Source of the DNA: Tulasnella sp. 424
Taxonomy: Eukaryota; Basidiomycota; Agaricomycetes; Cantharellales; Tulasnellaceae
DNA length: 16,911 nt
Direction: 5' to 3'
Assembly (NCBI GenBank): GCA_019633425.1
Contig: WSUB01000362.1
Location: 1-16,911 of the forward strand
The translations under genes and the position numbers were made by a program. Within the stretch, counting starts at the first letter, position 1, and each line of letters begins with the position of its first letter. The notes under the pieces were generated by a model that saw only the letters and a program-made list of their open reading frames with translations, searched no databases and was not told the origin of the DNA. Below, piece by piece: positions 1 through 7,075 of this stretch.

Positions 1-3000
1 CTGCGCGTTTCCTTGAGCATCGCTTGGATGTCTCTTGGAAGCTTGCTGGTCTTCCCAGAAGTCTCTTTCCATGTCTGCCACAGGACGGAGGATTTCCTCG
101 TGTCGTCCAGTCTCTTGCTCGAGATCCGGATGAGCTCGTTCACAACGTCAGCCCATAGGGGCCTATCGTCTTGGGGTGCGCACCACTTCTTCGCTGTCAC
201 GAGTCGGGCCGCTCTCGTTCTGAGTTTAAAACTTGGGAGGTCTAGTCCTCCCAGTGTCTTAGGCATCTCCACAACTTCTAGGGTTGTGAGTCCCCTCTTT
301 TTCCCGGCCCACATCACTCGGTGTGTAGCTTTGGTGATCCTGTCTACCACTGAGGGGGGCGGGTCGTTTGTCATCATAAGGTACTGTGCCCTTGATTGGA
401 TAATAAAACTTGAGACAATCACTCTTCCTCGTAGGGTCATGCGCCTCTTGGACCATTTGTCAGCGAGGGTCTCAATTTTCGAAGTGACGGGTTCCCAAAT
501 CTGGGATTCGTCAACTTTGTTACCAACGAAACCCCCCAAGATTCTGAGGGGCTGCCTGTCTTCCACGAAGCGTGCGCCTCTTGGGAGGGCTTCCGCGGTT
601 CTTATCCTCGAGGGGTTAAGGAATTTCAGCCTGCATACTTTCTTTCTATAGTCAGACGTGCCCATCGGGAGGAATTCGGTCTTCCCCTCGTTGAACTTTG
701 CCGTGGACGCTAGGCACCAGTCGTCCGTTATCTGCTTCACCATGGTCCACTTGTCATTCTTAGACAGGTAAATCTGTGTATCGTCTGCGAAGAGTCTTAC
801 GACAATTCTCTCGGCGGCATTGGGGACCTTTATCCCTTTGATGGGTGATCTCCGAATCGACTCGGCTAAGGGTTCTATCGCCAGGTTGAAAAGAAGGCAC
901 GAGAGTGGGTCTCCTTGACGGACTCCTCTCTTCACTGGGAAGGGTTGGGATTCCATCTGGTTTACAAGGACTCTCGTCTCTGCGTTAGCATATAGCGCTT
1001 TGATTTTCGCTATGAAGGACGGGGGGAGGGCGAAGCACTCCAGTATCTTCCACAAATAGGCATGATCGATTCTATCGTACGCCTTTTCTTGGTCAAGGGC
1101 GACTAAGCAGCCGTCCCTCTCCGTTACGTCGCAGTATTCTTTCACTGTTTTCGCTAGCTTCACGTGGTCAAGGATGTCTCGGCCCGGTACAAAGCCCGCT
1201 TGGTCTGGGTGCAGGACGTTGCCTGCAGCTCTCCCAAGTCTGGTGGTGTACACCTTGGTTTGCAACTTGTAGTCACAGCCAAGGAGTGTAATCGGGCGGT
1301 AGTTTTCTATCCTATCTCGCCTTTTCTTTTTGAATAGGAGGAACATTAGTCCTTCGATGTATTCAGCAGGGGCATCACCGTTCCTTCCAACGGAGTTCCA
1401 CACTCTTGAGAGGATCAGGGCGATATTCGGGACTCTAGGTCCTTCGCTCGTCTTCTTGTCCCATTTGTCTATCCAGTATTTATATAGTTCGTATGGGAGA
1501 CCATCCTTTCCGGGAGCTTTCCCGTTCTGGGACGCCTTGATGGCTTGTCGAGCTTCCTGTTCAGAGAGCTCAGCGTCCATCATGGTCCTATCTTCCGGTG
1601 AGAGGCGCTTGCCTCTCGCGGTCAATTCCATCCGGCGAATGGCCTCCCTTCTGTCAGGGGTCATTTCCGGCTCTGCTTGGAGGTTTCTATGGTGCTCCCT
1701 AGCTATTTTTGCCATGGACGGGGTGTCTCGCACTCCAGTCCCGTCATCCGTAGTGAGCCCTCTGATAATAGACGACTCCTGCATGGATTTACCGATGGCG
1801 AACCAGTACTTGTTGACTTGTTCGCCGTTCTCCGCGTATCTGGCCGAGGACGGCTCAGTGGCGCGGTCTAGTTTGCCTTTCTTGATTTGGGCAATTCTTT
1901 CCCTGATTACGCTTTCCTGATGGCATAGACCTGGGTTTCTAGGCAAATCCGGGTTCCTCGTGATGGCTACCCGTCTTTCTTTAAGCTCTCGGAGGGTTTT
2001 ACCCCTTTCCTTTCGCTTTGCCGCCTGGCAGGACTGGAGCATGGCTTTAATAGACCGTTTCGCTGCCAGCCATTGCGTCATCGGGTCCCTTGTGGACTTC
2101 TGTTCGCACTTTAGCAGGATCAGTCTGCACTGTTCCATTGCCCATTCGTCCTCGAGATCCTCGAGGTTCATCTTCCATCTCGGTCTCCCGAGTTCTGGAG
2201 ATTCCGCGTCCAGGATCTTAACCCTAACCGGGTAGTGGTCGCTGAGGGTCAGAGACACGTCAATCTCGTGCTCTGTCGCTCGTTCAGCCACCTCAGAGGA
2301 CAGTAAGATCCTGTCAAGGCGTGAGCGGGATGTCGTGCCGTCTGCATTCGGCGACGGGCTCTCCCAAGTGAAATCGCTGCTGATGGGATTCTCGTCCCTC
2401 CAGGAGTCTTCGACACCGAGTTTCACCCTGAGGTCCTTCAGGGCGTCCCGTATATCTTGCGGTGATTTCTGCCCCTTGGGCTGTCTATCCATCGCGTGTT
2501 CAACGCGATTCCAGTCTCCTAGAATCACGTCGATACGTCTTCGTTTCAACTTCTCAGTTACTTCCTTGAAAAAAGTCAGAGCTGGCTGGTGAATGTTCGG
2601 TGCGTAGACATTCGCCACCGTAAAAAAATCGCTCCCCCATTGCCATGAGAGCACGTCGAGTCTTCCTGGAATCAGGATCTCGTGTTGGAAATTCTCTCTG
2701 GTGAGTCCAGCTGGTATCCCATCTCGGTGGACTATGAAGCCTGTCCCTGCCGAGTGGGCTGTTCCCTCATTCGGAAAAGCCCACACCTTCGCGTTGGCTC
2801 GTTCAGCTCCTGCAAAGTTTTCCGCACATTGGTAGGTCTCCTGGAGCCCCACGATGCCGGTCTTGGTTGATCTCATCCATCGGACGAGTTCGCCAAGCTT
2901 ATTTTTGTCTTGACAACGGGGGCTTCCGCATCCTCGAACGTTCAGGGTCGCCACCTGGATTAAGGGTTTCCTATTCCGAGGTGGTCTGGGATCTGGTCGG

Positions 3001-3335
3001 TTCCTGTTAGGGAATCGGCCTGAGTTGGGTGCTGGATCAAAGTCCGGCTCCCGGGCCGAGGATGTGATTCCTTGCCGTATGTCTGACGTGGTGTCACTCA
3101 TTGGAGCGTCCTCCGTTCCCCATTCCGCTCTCGCGGCTGATATTCCAGCTTCGTTACTTACGGAACCGTCAGGCGACGCGCTCAGCGTTGCGCGCTCTGA
3201 CACGGTCGCGCCCGTTAGGGCGCCTCCTCGCTGGTGCCCAGGAGCCGTAGGATCGTCTCGCATTAGGTACCATTCCCCCCGAGGATCATAAAAGGGAAGT
3301 CCTATTACTTGGTTCGTTGGGTTGTGTTGTTCCAT
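1..3335 (-). CDS. LINE ORF2: endonuclease-reverse transcriptase, C-terminus off the window
   Basis: This is the enzyme that nicks the target DNA and copies the element RNA into it. The frame is open from the ATG at 3335 to the window edge, giving 1,111 complete codons; the start sits in a strong context (A at -3, G at +4) and the next upstream in-frame codon is a stop at 3369-3371. Residues about 128-370 form an AP-type endonuclease: TLNVRG (N132), GLQET (E166), GDWN (D274, N276), SDHYPV (D366, H367). The reverse transcriptase core spans about 650-890, with the first catalytic Asp in LDQEKAYDRI (D748), RQGDPLS (806-812) and FADD (849-852). A thumb-like segment with W961 follows. The N-terminal ~125 residues are polar and not recognised. 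All catalytic residues that I can place are present, so activity is plausible. A C-terminal zinc knuckle or RNase H domain, if any, would lie off the window. Confidence 0.93.
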   Translation of the reverse strand, partial: MEQHNPTNQVIGLPFYDPRGEWYLMRDDPTAPGHQRGGALTGATVSERATLSASPDGSVSNEAGISAARAEWGTEDAPMSDTTSDIRQGITSSAREPDFDPAPNSGRFPNRNRPDPRPPRNRKPLIQVATLNVRGCGSPRCQDKNKLGELVRWMRSTKTGIVGLQETYQCAENFAGAERANAKVWAFPNEGTAHSAGTGFIVHRDGIPAGLTRENFQHEILIPGRLDVLSWQWGSDFFTVANVYAPNIHQPALTFFKEVTEKLKRRRIDVILGDWNRVEHAMDRQPKGQKSPQDIRDALKDLRVKLGVEDSWRDENPISSDFTWESPSPNADGTTSRSRLDRILLSSEVAERATEHEIDVSLTLSDHYPVRVKILDAESPELGRPRWKMNLEDLEDEWAMEQCRLILLKCEQKSTRDPMTQWLAAKRSIKAMLQSCQAAKRKERGKTLRELKERRVAITRNPDLPRNPGLCHQESVIRERIAQIKKGKLDRATEPSSARYAENGEQVNKYWFAIGKSMQESSIIRGLTTDDGTGVRDTPSMAKIAREHHRNLQAEPEMTPDRREAIRRMELTARGKRLSPEDRTMMDAELSEQEARQAIKASQNGKAPGKDGLPYELYKYWIDKWDKKTSEGPRVPNIALILSRVWNSVGRNGDAPAEYIEGLMFLLFKKKRRDRIENYRPITLLGCDYKLQTKVYTTRLGRAAGNVLHPDQAGFVPGRDILDHVKLAKTVKEYCDVTERDGCLVALDQEKAYDRIDHAYLWKILECFALPPSFIAKIKALYANAETRVLVNQMESQPFPVKRGVRQGDPLSCLLFNLAIEPLAESIRRSPIKGIKVPNAAERIVVRLFADDTQIYLSKNDKWTMVKQITDDWCLASTAKFNEGKTEFLPMGTSDYRKKVCRLKFLNPSRIRTAEALPRGARFVEDRQPLRILGGFVGNKVDESQIWEPVTSKIETLADKWSKRRMTLRGRVIVSSFIIQSRAQYLMMTNDPPPSVVDRITKATHRVMWAGKKRGLTTLEVVEMPKTLGGLDLPSFKLRTRAARLVTAKKWCAPQDDRPLWADVVNELIRISSKRLDDTRKSSVLWQTWKETSGKTSKLPRDIQAMLKETR

Positions 3336-3536
3336 GGTGTGTGATGTGTTGAGAGAGGTGAGTCGTGCCTATGGCCGACCCATTTTACCTCCAGGTGCCT
3401 CCGTGTCTAGTTCCGACGAGGCAGGAGGCTTCCAGGTTAGTGAAACTAACGCACACACGCGAAAGGTTCGTCGCATCAGACATGTATCGGATTACACAAA
3501 CAGGGGCAAGGTACACGTAGTAATAGGGAGGCAGAT

Positions 3537-4823
3537 CTACGCGAACTTGGATACCTTGATAGACTTGATCGTCTTATACTCAGTCTCCTGGAACTGGTCC
3601 GGCTTGGTCTTCGACCCGGCTACCGCACCGTCCTTCCACCACTGGCATAGGCCTTGAGCGTGCGAATGAGAGATGCAGTGGGAGCAGAGGGGCGGATGCC
3701 TAACCTCTACGACTCCCTTATTCGAATGGCCTAGATGCCTTGGGTAGGCCCACGATCCTTCGTTGATCTTCTTTGTGCCGACAAAGCGGACACGCCAGAT
3801 GATGCCCTTGGCTCCCTTATGGGTCTTAGGGTTCCAAGGGACTTGGTAGTAAGCGAGATCCTTCGGTAGTACTACCCCTTCTTTCTTGGACTCGTGCGTG
3901 GCGATGACATCGCCGCTGAACTTCCAGAAACGGGGTAGGACGTCGCGCTCGAAGTCGGACCCCGCGTTATGGATATCGTAGATGACGTGCGTCCCCCAGG
4001 AGTCGTCGTGTTGAAGGAAGAAAGTCGCGGACTTGGTCTTCGACCGGATCGTAATGATTTTCTTCGACATGAGCCGGCGGTACGCGTCCAACGAGTGCGC
4101 CACGATCAAAAGTCCCTTCCCCCCTTTGGCAGCGAGGTCGGTGGAGTAGTCGGAGATTTTGAACCCAGCGATGAGCTCTTCTTCCTCGATGATTCCGAAC
4201 GTGAGCTTGAGAAGGTCGAGTTCGGTTTCGGTTATTTCCATGGTCTTGTAGGCCGTGGCCCACGCGAGGTGGTGATCTTGTGCTTGCATTGTCGTCAAAG
4301 CGGCGCACAGCTCGTCGTCCGCGGCATAAGGTGGCCATAGAGACCGGGTGCCTAGGCAACGGGGGTGGGAGTAGTTGGGGAATTGGACGACTTCCTTCGA
4401 CTCAACCTGGTCGGGAACTAGCTTCGCTTTCCGGAAAGCGTCAGCCAGCCTCTTGATCCGTGCGGCGTCGGTTTCAACAACCTCGTCACTGGCAGGGGGG
4501 TGAGGAGGGGCGTCGGGGTATAGAACCCTGGCTACTCCTCGTTGCGGGGTTGGCGAAGCTGGTGCTTCTGACTGCGCTCTGCTCGCTGGTCTCAGCTGCG
4601 TGTCCTGGCGTTGCGTTCCTGGATCGCCTTGTGTGGGGGTCTTTCCCCAGTCGGGCGTGGGCGCTGTCCCTCCTGACAGGGTCGGCAGGTGATGGGGGGT
4701 TCCGGGCACCGGCGTAGCCGGCATACCGGTGTGCCCCCCTCCCTCGGTGGCTGGGACGTGGTCGTCCGTGTCCATTTCGAGAGTCGAGTTTTCAGAGAGT
4801 TTAGTATCAAGAGTGTCGCTCAT
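3537..4823 (-). CDS. LINE ORF1: Gag-like protein with one CCHC zinc knuckle
   Basis: The 428-residue protein is expected to bind the element RNA and form the ribonucleoprotein that carries ORF2 protein, as ORF1 proteins of LINEs do. The N-terminal ~130 residues are rich in Pro, Thr, Asp and Gly and look disordered. The middle part (about 150-340) looks folded but I do not recognise its domain. Near the C-terminus, residues 380-393 form a perfect CX2CX4HX4C zinc knuckle. The ATG at 4823 has A at -3 (ACAACAATGAGC). The stop is TAG at 3537-3539, and ORF2 begins 201 bp further on in the same frame, with further stops between them. Read-through is therefore unlikely and separate initiation of ORF2 is expected. 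The reading frame is clean. Function is assigned from position and the zinc knuckle, not from overall similarity. Confidence 0.85.
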   Translation of the reverse strand: MSDTLDTKLSENSTLEMDTDDHVPATEGGGHTGMPATPVPGTPHHLPTLSGGTAPTPDWGKTPTQGDPGTQRQDTQLRPASRAQSEAPASPTPQRGVARVLYPDAPPHPPASDEVVETDAARIKRLADAFRKAKLVPDQVESKEVVQFPNYSHPRCLGTRSLWPPYAADDELCAALTTMQAQDHHLAWATAYKTMEITETELDLLKLTFGIIEEEELIAGFKISDYSTDLAAKGGKGLLIVAHSLDAYRRLMSKKIITIRSKTKSATFFLQHDDSWGTHVIYDIHNAGSDFERDVLPRFWKFSGDVIATHESKKEGVVLPKDLAYYQVPWNPKTHKGAKGIIWRVRFVGTKKINEGSWAYPRHLGHSNKGVVEVRHPPLCSHCISHSHAQGLCQWWKDGAVAGSKTKPDQFQETEYKTIKSIKVSKFA

Positions 4824-5095
4824 TGTTGTCGATGTTGGGGGTCACCTCGAGGGAGAACCTCTCGCATCTTTATGTAGACGAGATCGTGTCTGTGGGTCCG
4901 TCTACTGAAAGAGTCTTTGATCGTCGCGAGTTGTGACGTGATTGGCTCCAGGGCCCTTTGATCGTCGCGAGCCGCGACGTGATTGGCTCCAAAGGTTGGC
5001 GACGTGTCCTGCAGCAGCCTCGCTGGCTCTGTCTTTGTTTCGCTGAAGATCACGGTGGGCTGTCCGCTCAGTCGTGACCTTTGATTGGTGGCTCA
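4824..5095 (-). promoter_or_regulatory. Putative internal promoter region of the LINE with three CCAAT boxes
   Basis: LINEs carry their promoter inside the 5' UTR. On the minus strand this stretch has CCAAT boxes at 5084-5088, 4982-4986 and 4941-4945, all in the orientation of ORF1 and ending about 120 bp before its ATG. The two nearest the gene have the same context (GGAGCCAATCACGTC). No TATA box is apparent. CCAAT boxes are bound by the HAP/NF-Y complex in fungi, so a role in element transcription is plausible but inferred. Confidence 0.4.
4915..4990. repeat. 41-bp tandem repeat, two copies, in the LINE 5' region
   Basis: Copy 1 (4915-4949) and copy 2 (4956-4990) share ctttgatcgtcgcgag at the left and gacgtgattggctcc at the right, and differ at only a few positions between them. 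The period is 41 bp. Each copy holds one CCAAT box on the minus strand. A weaker third relative lies near 5071-5094 (gtcgtgacctttgattgg). Repeated promoter monomers are a known feature of some LINE 5' UTRs. Confidence 0.8.
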
Positions 5096-5267
5096 TTTTC
5101 AGGTGTACGTGGACGTTCCCGGTTGGGGCGCGCAGGCTTTCCCGATGGTGAAAGGGGACGTTGGCGGCACTCGTTTCCTCAGGGAGAAAGCAAGGGCATC
5201 CATATGGTCATTCTATTACATGCGGTAAAGTAGACGGATACGGTTTCTTAGTTGTTCGTCGGGACTT

Positions 5268-5310
5268 CATAAGGAGGAGGGGGATCACCGTGATCCCCCA
5301 GCCCCTTATG
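5268..5310. repeat. 43-bp near-palindrome
   Basis: The arms are 5268-5288 and 5290-5310 around a single C at 5289. The inner 10 bp (GGGGGATCAC and GTGATCCCCC) and the outer 7 bp (CATAAGG and CCTTATG) pair perfectly, and the four positions between them mismatch. The stretch can form a cruciform in DNA or a long hairpin in RNA. It sits between the LINE 5' region and the hairpin-rich island and may mark a boundary between the two. Confidence 0.85.
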
Positions 5311-5434
5311 GCGACTTGGACTGGGTCCTGCTCCCTCGAACTTTGATGGTTCTTGGAGAGCCGGTTGAATCGCTCGGGGTACTTCCTAGTATCCCGGCGT
5401 TCGAAAGGCTCTGGTCAAGCAGAGGGACTAAGCG

Positions 5435-5441
5435 TATAAAA
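5435..5441 (+). promoter_or_regulatory. TATA-box-like TATAAAA inside the structured island
   Basis: TATAAAA on the plus strand, followed by most of the hairpin-rich sequence. If used, transcription would start about 30 bp downstream, near 5470, and the RNA would include most of the stems. A single short motif is weak evidence. Confidence 0.2.
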
Positions 5442-5790
5442 CCACCGGCACCACTTGTGTGGGCTCGATCCGGAGGTTTTCGCCGAGTGTCGTGCTCGCC
5501 AGTGACGACGGTGCGTCTAGGCATTAGCCCACGTCCGAGAATCCGTGGTTTTTACCCCCCTGCCAGCGTTGAGGCTGCCTAGTACGTCTTGAGGGGGGCT
5601 CATACTGTTAGGCGCCGGTAGCTGAGAGCGCGCGCGCGGACCGTGGGAAACGGGAAGTCGCCGCGCGGGATGCGTATAAGAATCAAGGTAAAGCAAGAAT
5701 AACTAATTGCCTTAGCTAAACCGTAGTTAGAACTTTGCAATAGTTCGTATAGGTAATAGAATGATTATGGGAGTGTTTCGTTAAAGAGAG

Positions 5791-5808
5791 ACGGACGGGA
5801 ACGTCCGT
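5791..5808 (+). other. 7-bp stem capped by a GNRA (GGAA) tetraloop
   Basis: ACGGACG (5791-5797) pairs with CGTCCGT (5802-5808) around the loop GGAA (5798-5801). GNRA loops are common in folded RNAs such as rRNA and self-splicing introns, where they stabilise stems or dock to receptors. One outer G.U pair (5790 and 5809) can be added. Confidence 0.65.
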
Positions 5809-5902
5809 TATCGAGCGGGTGAGGGGAGAGCTGCCTAATATGGCAGCGCTGAGCGGAAAGATTTACTAATCAGGAATTCCGAAGTTATGACGCTCGGAAT
5901 AT

Positions 5903-5975
5903 ATTCGCTAGGGTTATTCGTGAATGCCGGATGGATTTCCGGCTTGGTTTCCTAAAGGGAAAGGCTTCGGCGAAT
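5903..5975 (+). other. Nested junction: one closing stem around two hairpins
   Basis: ATTCGCT (5903-5909) pairs with GGCGAAT (5969-5975) using one terminal U.G. It encloses GCCGGA/TCCGGC (5926-5931, 5938-5943) and TTTCC/GGAAA (5948-5952, 5958-5962). This is a three-way-junction layout typical of folded RNA and not expected from simple palindromic DNA. Confidence 0.5.
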
Positions 5976-6488
5976 CGCGGTAAGCTGCGGCGCGGCTTAC
6001 TAGATTAAGCGCCGGCTCGGACCTCACGGATTTAGCTAATAGCTACCTTAAAAGCTCGACTTACGTCACGCAAATACCACCGTCGTGCTCGCGTTGACGA
6101 GAGCCTTCGAACGGTACCGAAAGCGCAAGAGAATTCCTAACAGGAAGTTTGCCAAATCAGGGATAAGGCCAAAGGACGCGAGAATAGCGTTTTCCTAAAG
6201 GGGAATCGTCTATTAGCGTATCTATTAATAGTACGAAATGTAGCTACTAATTCTAAAAATACAACGACGTATTTTTCGTGGGATTCGTCGAGGTTTCGGG
6301 CTCGCTAGAGGCCGAACGGTGTCGGAGACGTCTAGGACGGCAACGACGCTAATATCAAGATTATACTCGCGCTGAGTACGCGAGAACCTTTATTCCAAAA
6401 GGCTAGAACGGTGAGTGGTTCGTTTGTCACGCGGAACCTAGCGGGATTGGATTTCGCAGAGCGAATGAGTTATGAGGGGGGTGAAAAG

Positions 6489-6520
6489 ATGTGTTCTGTC
6501 CGTTCTGGGACAGAGCGCGT
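6489..6520 (+). other. 13-pair hairpin with three U.G wobbles
   Basis: Positions 6489-6501 pair with 6508-6520 around the loop GTTCTG (6502-6507). Ten pairs are Watson-Crick and three (6490.6519, 6492.6517, 6494.6515) are U.G when the plus strand is the RNA. On the minus strand these three would be C.A mismatches, so the stem points to plus-strand RNA. Confidence 0.6.
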
Positions 6521-6550
6521 ATTTATTAGTGGAGTAAGAACATTCGAGGC

Positions 6551-6580
6551 TATTCTACAGTATTCTACGTTATTCTATTC
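6551..6580. repeat. Three tandem 10-bp units starting tattcta
   Basis: tattctacag, tattctacgt and tattctattc follow each other without a gap inside the structured island. This is a small direct repeat in a region otherwise dominated by inverted repeats. Confidence 0.7.
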
Positions 6581-6583
6581 ATC

Positions 6584-6617
6584 GCTCGAGCCTTCGGTTC
6601 CGAGTGAAGGCTCGGGC
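6584..6617 (+). other. 12-pair hairpin, nine perfect inner pairs
   Basis: CGAGCCTTC (6587-6595) pairs perfectly with GAAGGCTCG (6606-6614) around a 10-nt loop. Three further outer pairs, one of them U.G (6586.6615), extend the stem to 6584/6617. Confidence 0.7.
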
Positions 6618-6738
6618 TGCGCGCCGGCGGTCTGCCCGCGCGTTTGGGCGCTTAATTGCTGTTTTTCGGCAATAGAGCGGTCCCGGTCCGTAGCAAGCGC
6701 TGCGGCACGTTTCAGTACCTTCAGTAGATCACCCGAGA

Positions 6739-6776
6739 GGATTCGCTGAGCTTCCGAGGCTTAGATCAGCGAATCC
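6739..6776 (+). other. 11-bp perfect hairpin
   Basis: GGATTCGCTGA (6739-6749) pairs with TCAGCGAATCC (6766-6776) around a 16-nt loop, with no mismatch or wobble. Confidence 0.75.
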
Positions 6777-6843
6777 GGCAACGGAAACGGGCGAGCGAGC
6801 AAGCGTCGACCGGCTTCTCAAATAAGCTTCTTCGGAAAGGTAA

Positions 6844-6943
6844 TTCCTTTGTTTATTTAGCTTTTGCTTTCGGAGATTCGTGGATTTGACTCGGAAAAGC
6901 AAAAGCGTAAAGAAAATAAATTTTATCAAAAGAAACAAAGGAA
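6844..6943. repeat. Double inverted repeat closing the right end of the structured island
   Basis: TTCCTTTGTTT (6844-6854) is the reverse complement of AAACAAAGGAA (6933-6943). Just inside lies GCTTTTGCTTT (6860-6870) with its complement at 6896-6906. The outer left arm can instead form a local nested hairpin: AAATAA (6820-6825) with TTATTT (6853-6858), and AAAGG (6836-6840) with CCTTT (6846-6850). The two foldings exclude each other, as in a conformational switch. After 6945 such pairing is no longer seen. Confidence 0.7.
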
Positions 6944-7075
6944 AGAAATAGTATTTTTATCAATCTGGGGAGGGAGGGGAGTCGCGCCGGTGCGAATCCC
7001 ACGGTTCCCTAACACATACCTGAACGCGGAAATAGGCACTGAAGTGAGCTTTTGAAGCGAGAGATTATCGATGGA

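Larger units (their letters stand above)
1..5095 (-). mobile_element. Non-LTR (LINE) retrotransposon, 3' end beyond the left edge
   Basis: The element is read on the minus strand in the order 5' region, ORF1 (nucleic-acid-binding protein), ORF2 (endonuclease plus reverse transcriptase), with a 201-bp gap between the ORFs. This is the classical two-ORF LINE layout, which moves by target-primed reverse transcription. The motif style of the reverse transcriptase (LDQEKAYDRI, FADD) resembles the L1/Tx1 group; that placement is from memory of the families. Both ORFs are uninterrupted over what can be seen, so the copy looks young and shows no trace of repeat-induced point mutation. The 5' boundary is not defined: I placed it just beyond the last CCAAT box, but it could reach the palindrome near 5268. 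The 3' UTR, tail and target-site duplication lie outside the window. Confidence 0.9.
5357..6943 (+). ncRNA. Candidate long structured RNA (hairpin-rich non-coding island), family unknown
   Basis: No frame on either strand is convincingly coding; TAA and TAG are frequent everywhere. Instead the stretch is packed with stems, given as 5' arm/3' arm: 5374-5383/5388-5397, 5459-5465/5526-5532, 5555-5561/5592-5598, 5633-5638/5662-5667, 5685-5691/5707-5713, 5791-5797/5802-5808, 5830-5835/5842-5847, 5876-5882/5894-5900, 5903-5909/5969-5975 enclosing 5926-5931/5938-5943 and 5948-5952/5958-5962, 5980-5988/5992-6000, 6255-6262/6269-6276, 6366-6371/6379-6384, 6387-6391/6398-6402, 6489-6501/6508-6520, 6584-6595/6606-6617, 6655-6661/6667-6673, 6688-6694/6699-6705, 6739-6749/6766-6776, 6860-6870/6896-6906. 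By rough count, stems of 8 bp or more exceed chance clearly. Several stems need T.G pairs on the plus strand, which favours plus-strand RNA, though I scored only that wobble. A TATAAAA lies at 5435-5441. I see no rRNA, tRNA, RNase P or group II domain V signature. It could also be a structured 5' leader of the next gene. Confidence 0.5.

Noticed and set aside
13..3657. Several plus-strand open frames of 62-212 codons across the LINE
   Set aside because: They are antisense shadows of ORF2 and ORF1, which carry the recognisable protein motifs.
5903..5920. TAACCCTAG on the minus strand as a telomerase RNA template inside the structured island
   Set aside because: An 8-nt match to telomere repeat in any register is expected fairly often in this length, and the stems favour the opposite strand.
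5505..6620. Group II intron starting at gtgcg (5511)
   Set aside because: No domain V hairpin with its AGC triad and GAAA loop, and no bulged-A domain VI could be found.
6981..7012. B-box-like ggtgcgaatcc, suggesting a tRNA or tRNA-derived SINE
   Set aside because: One mismatch from the B box, but the flanking T-stem has two mismatched pairs, and there is no A box or acceptor stem at the right distance.
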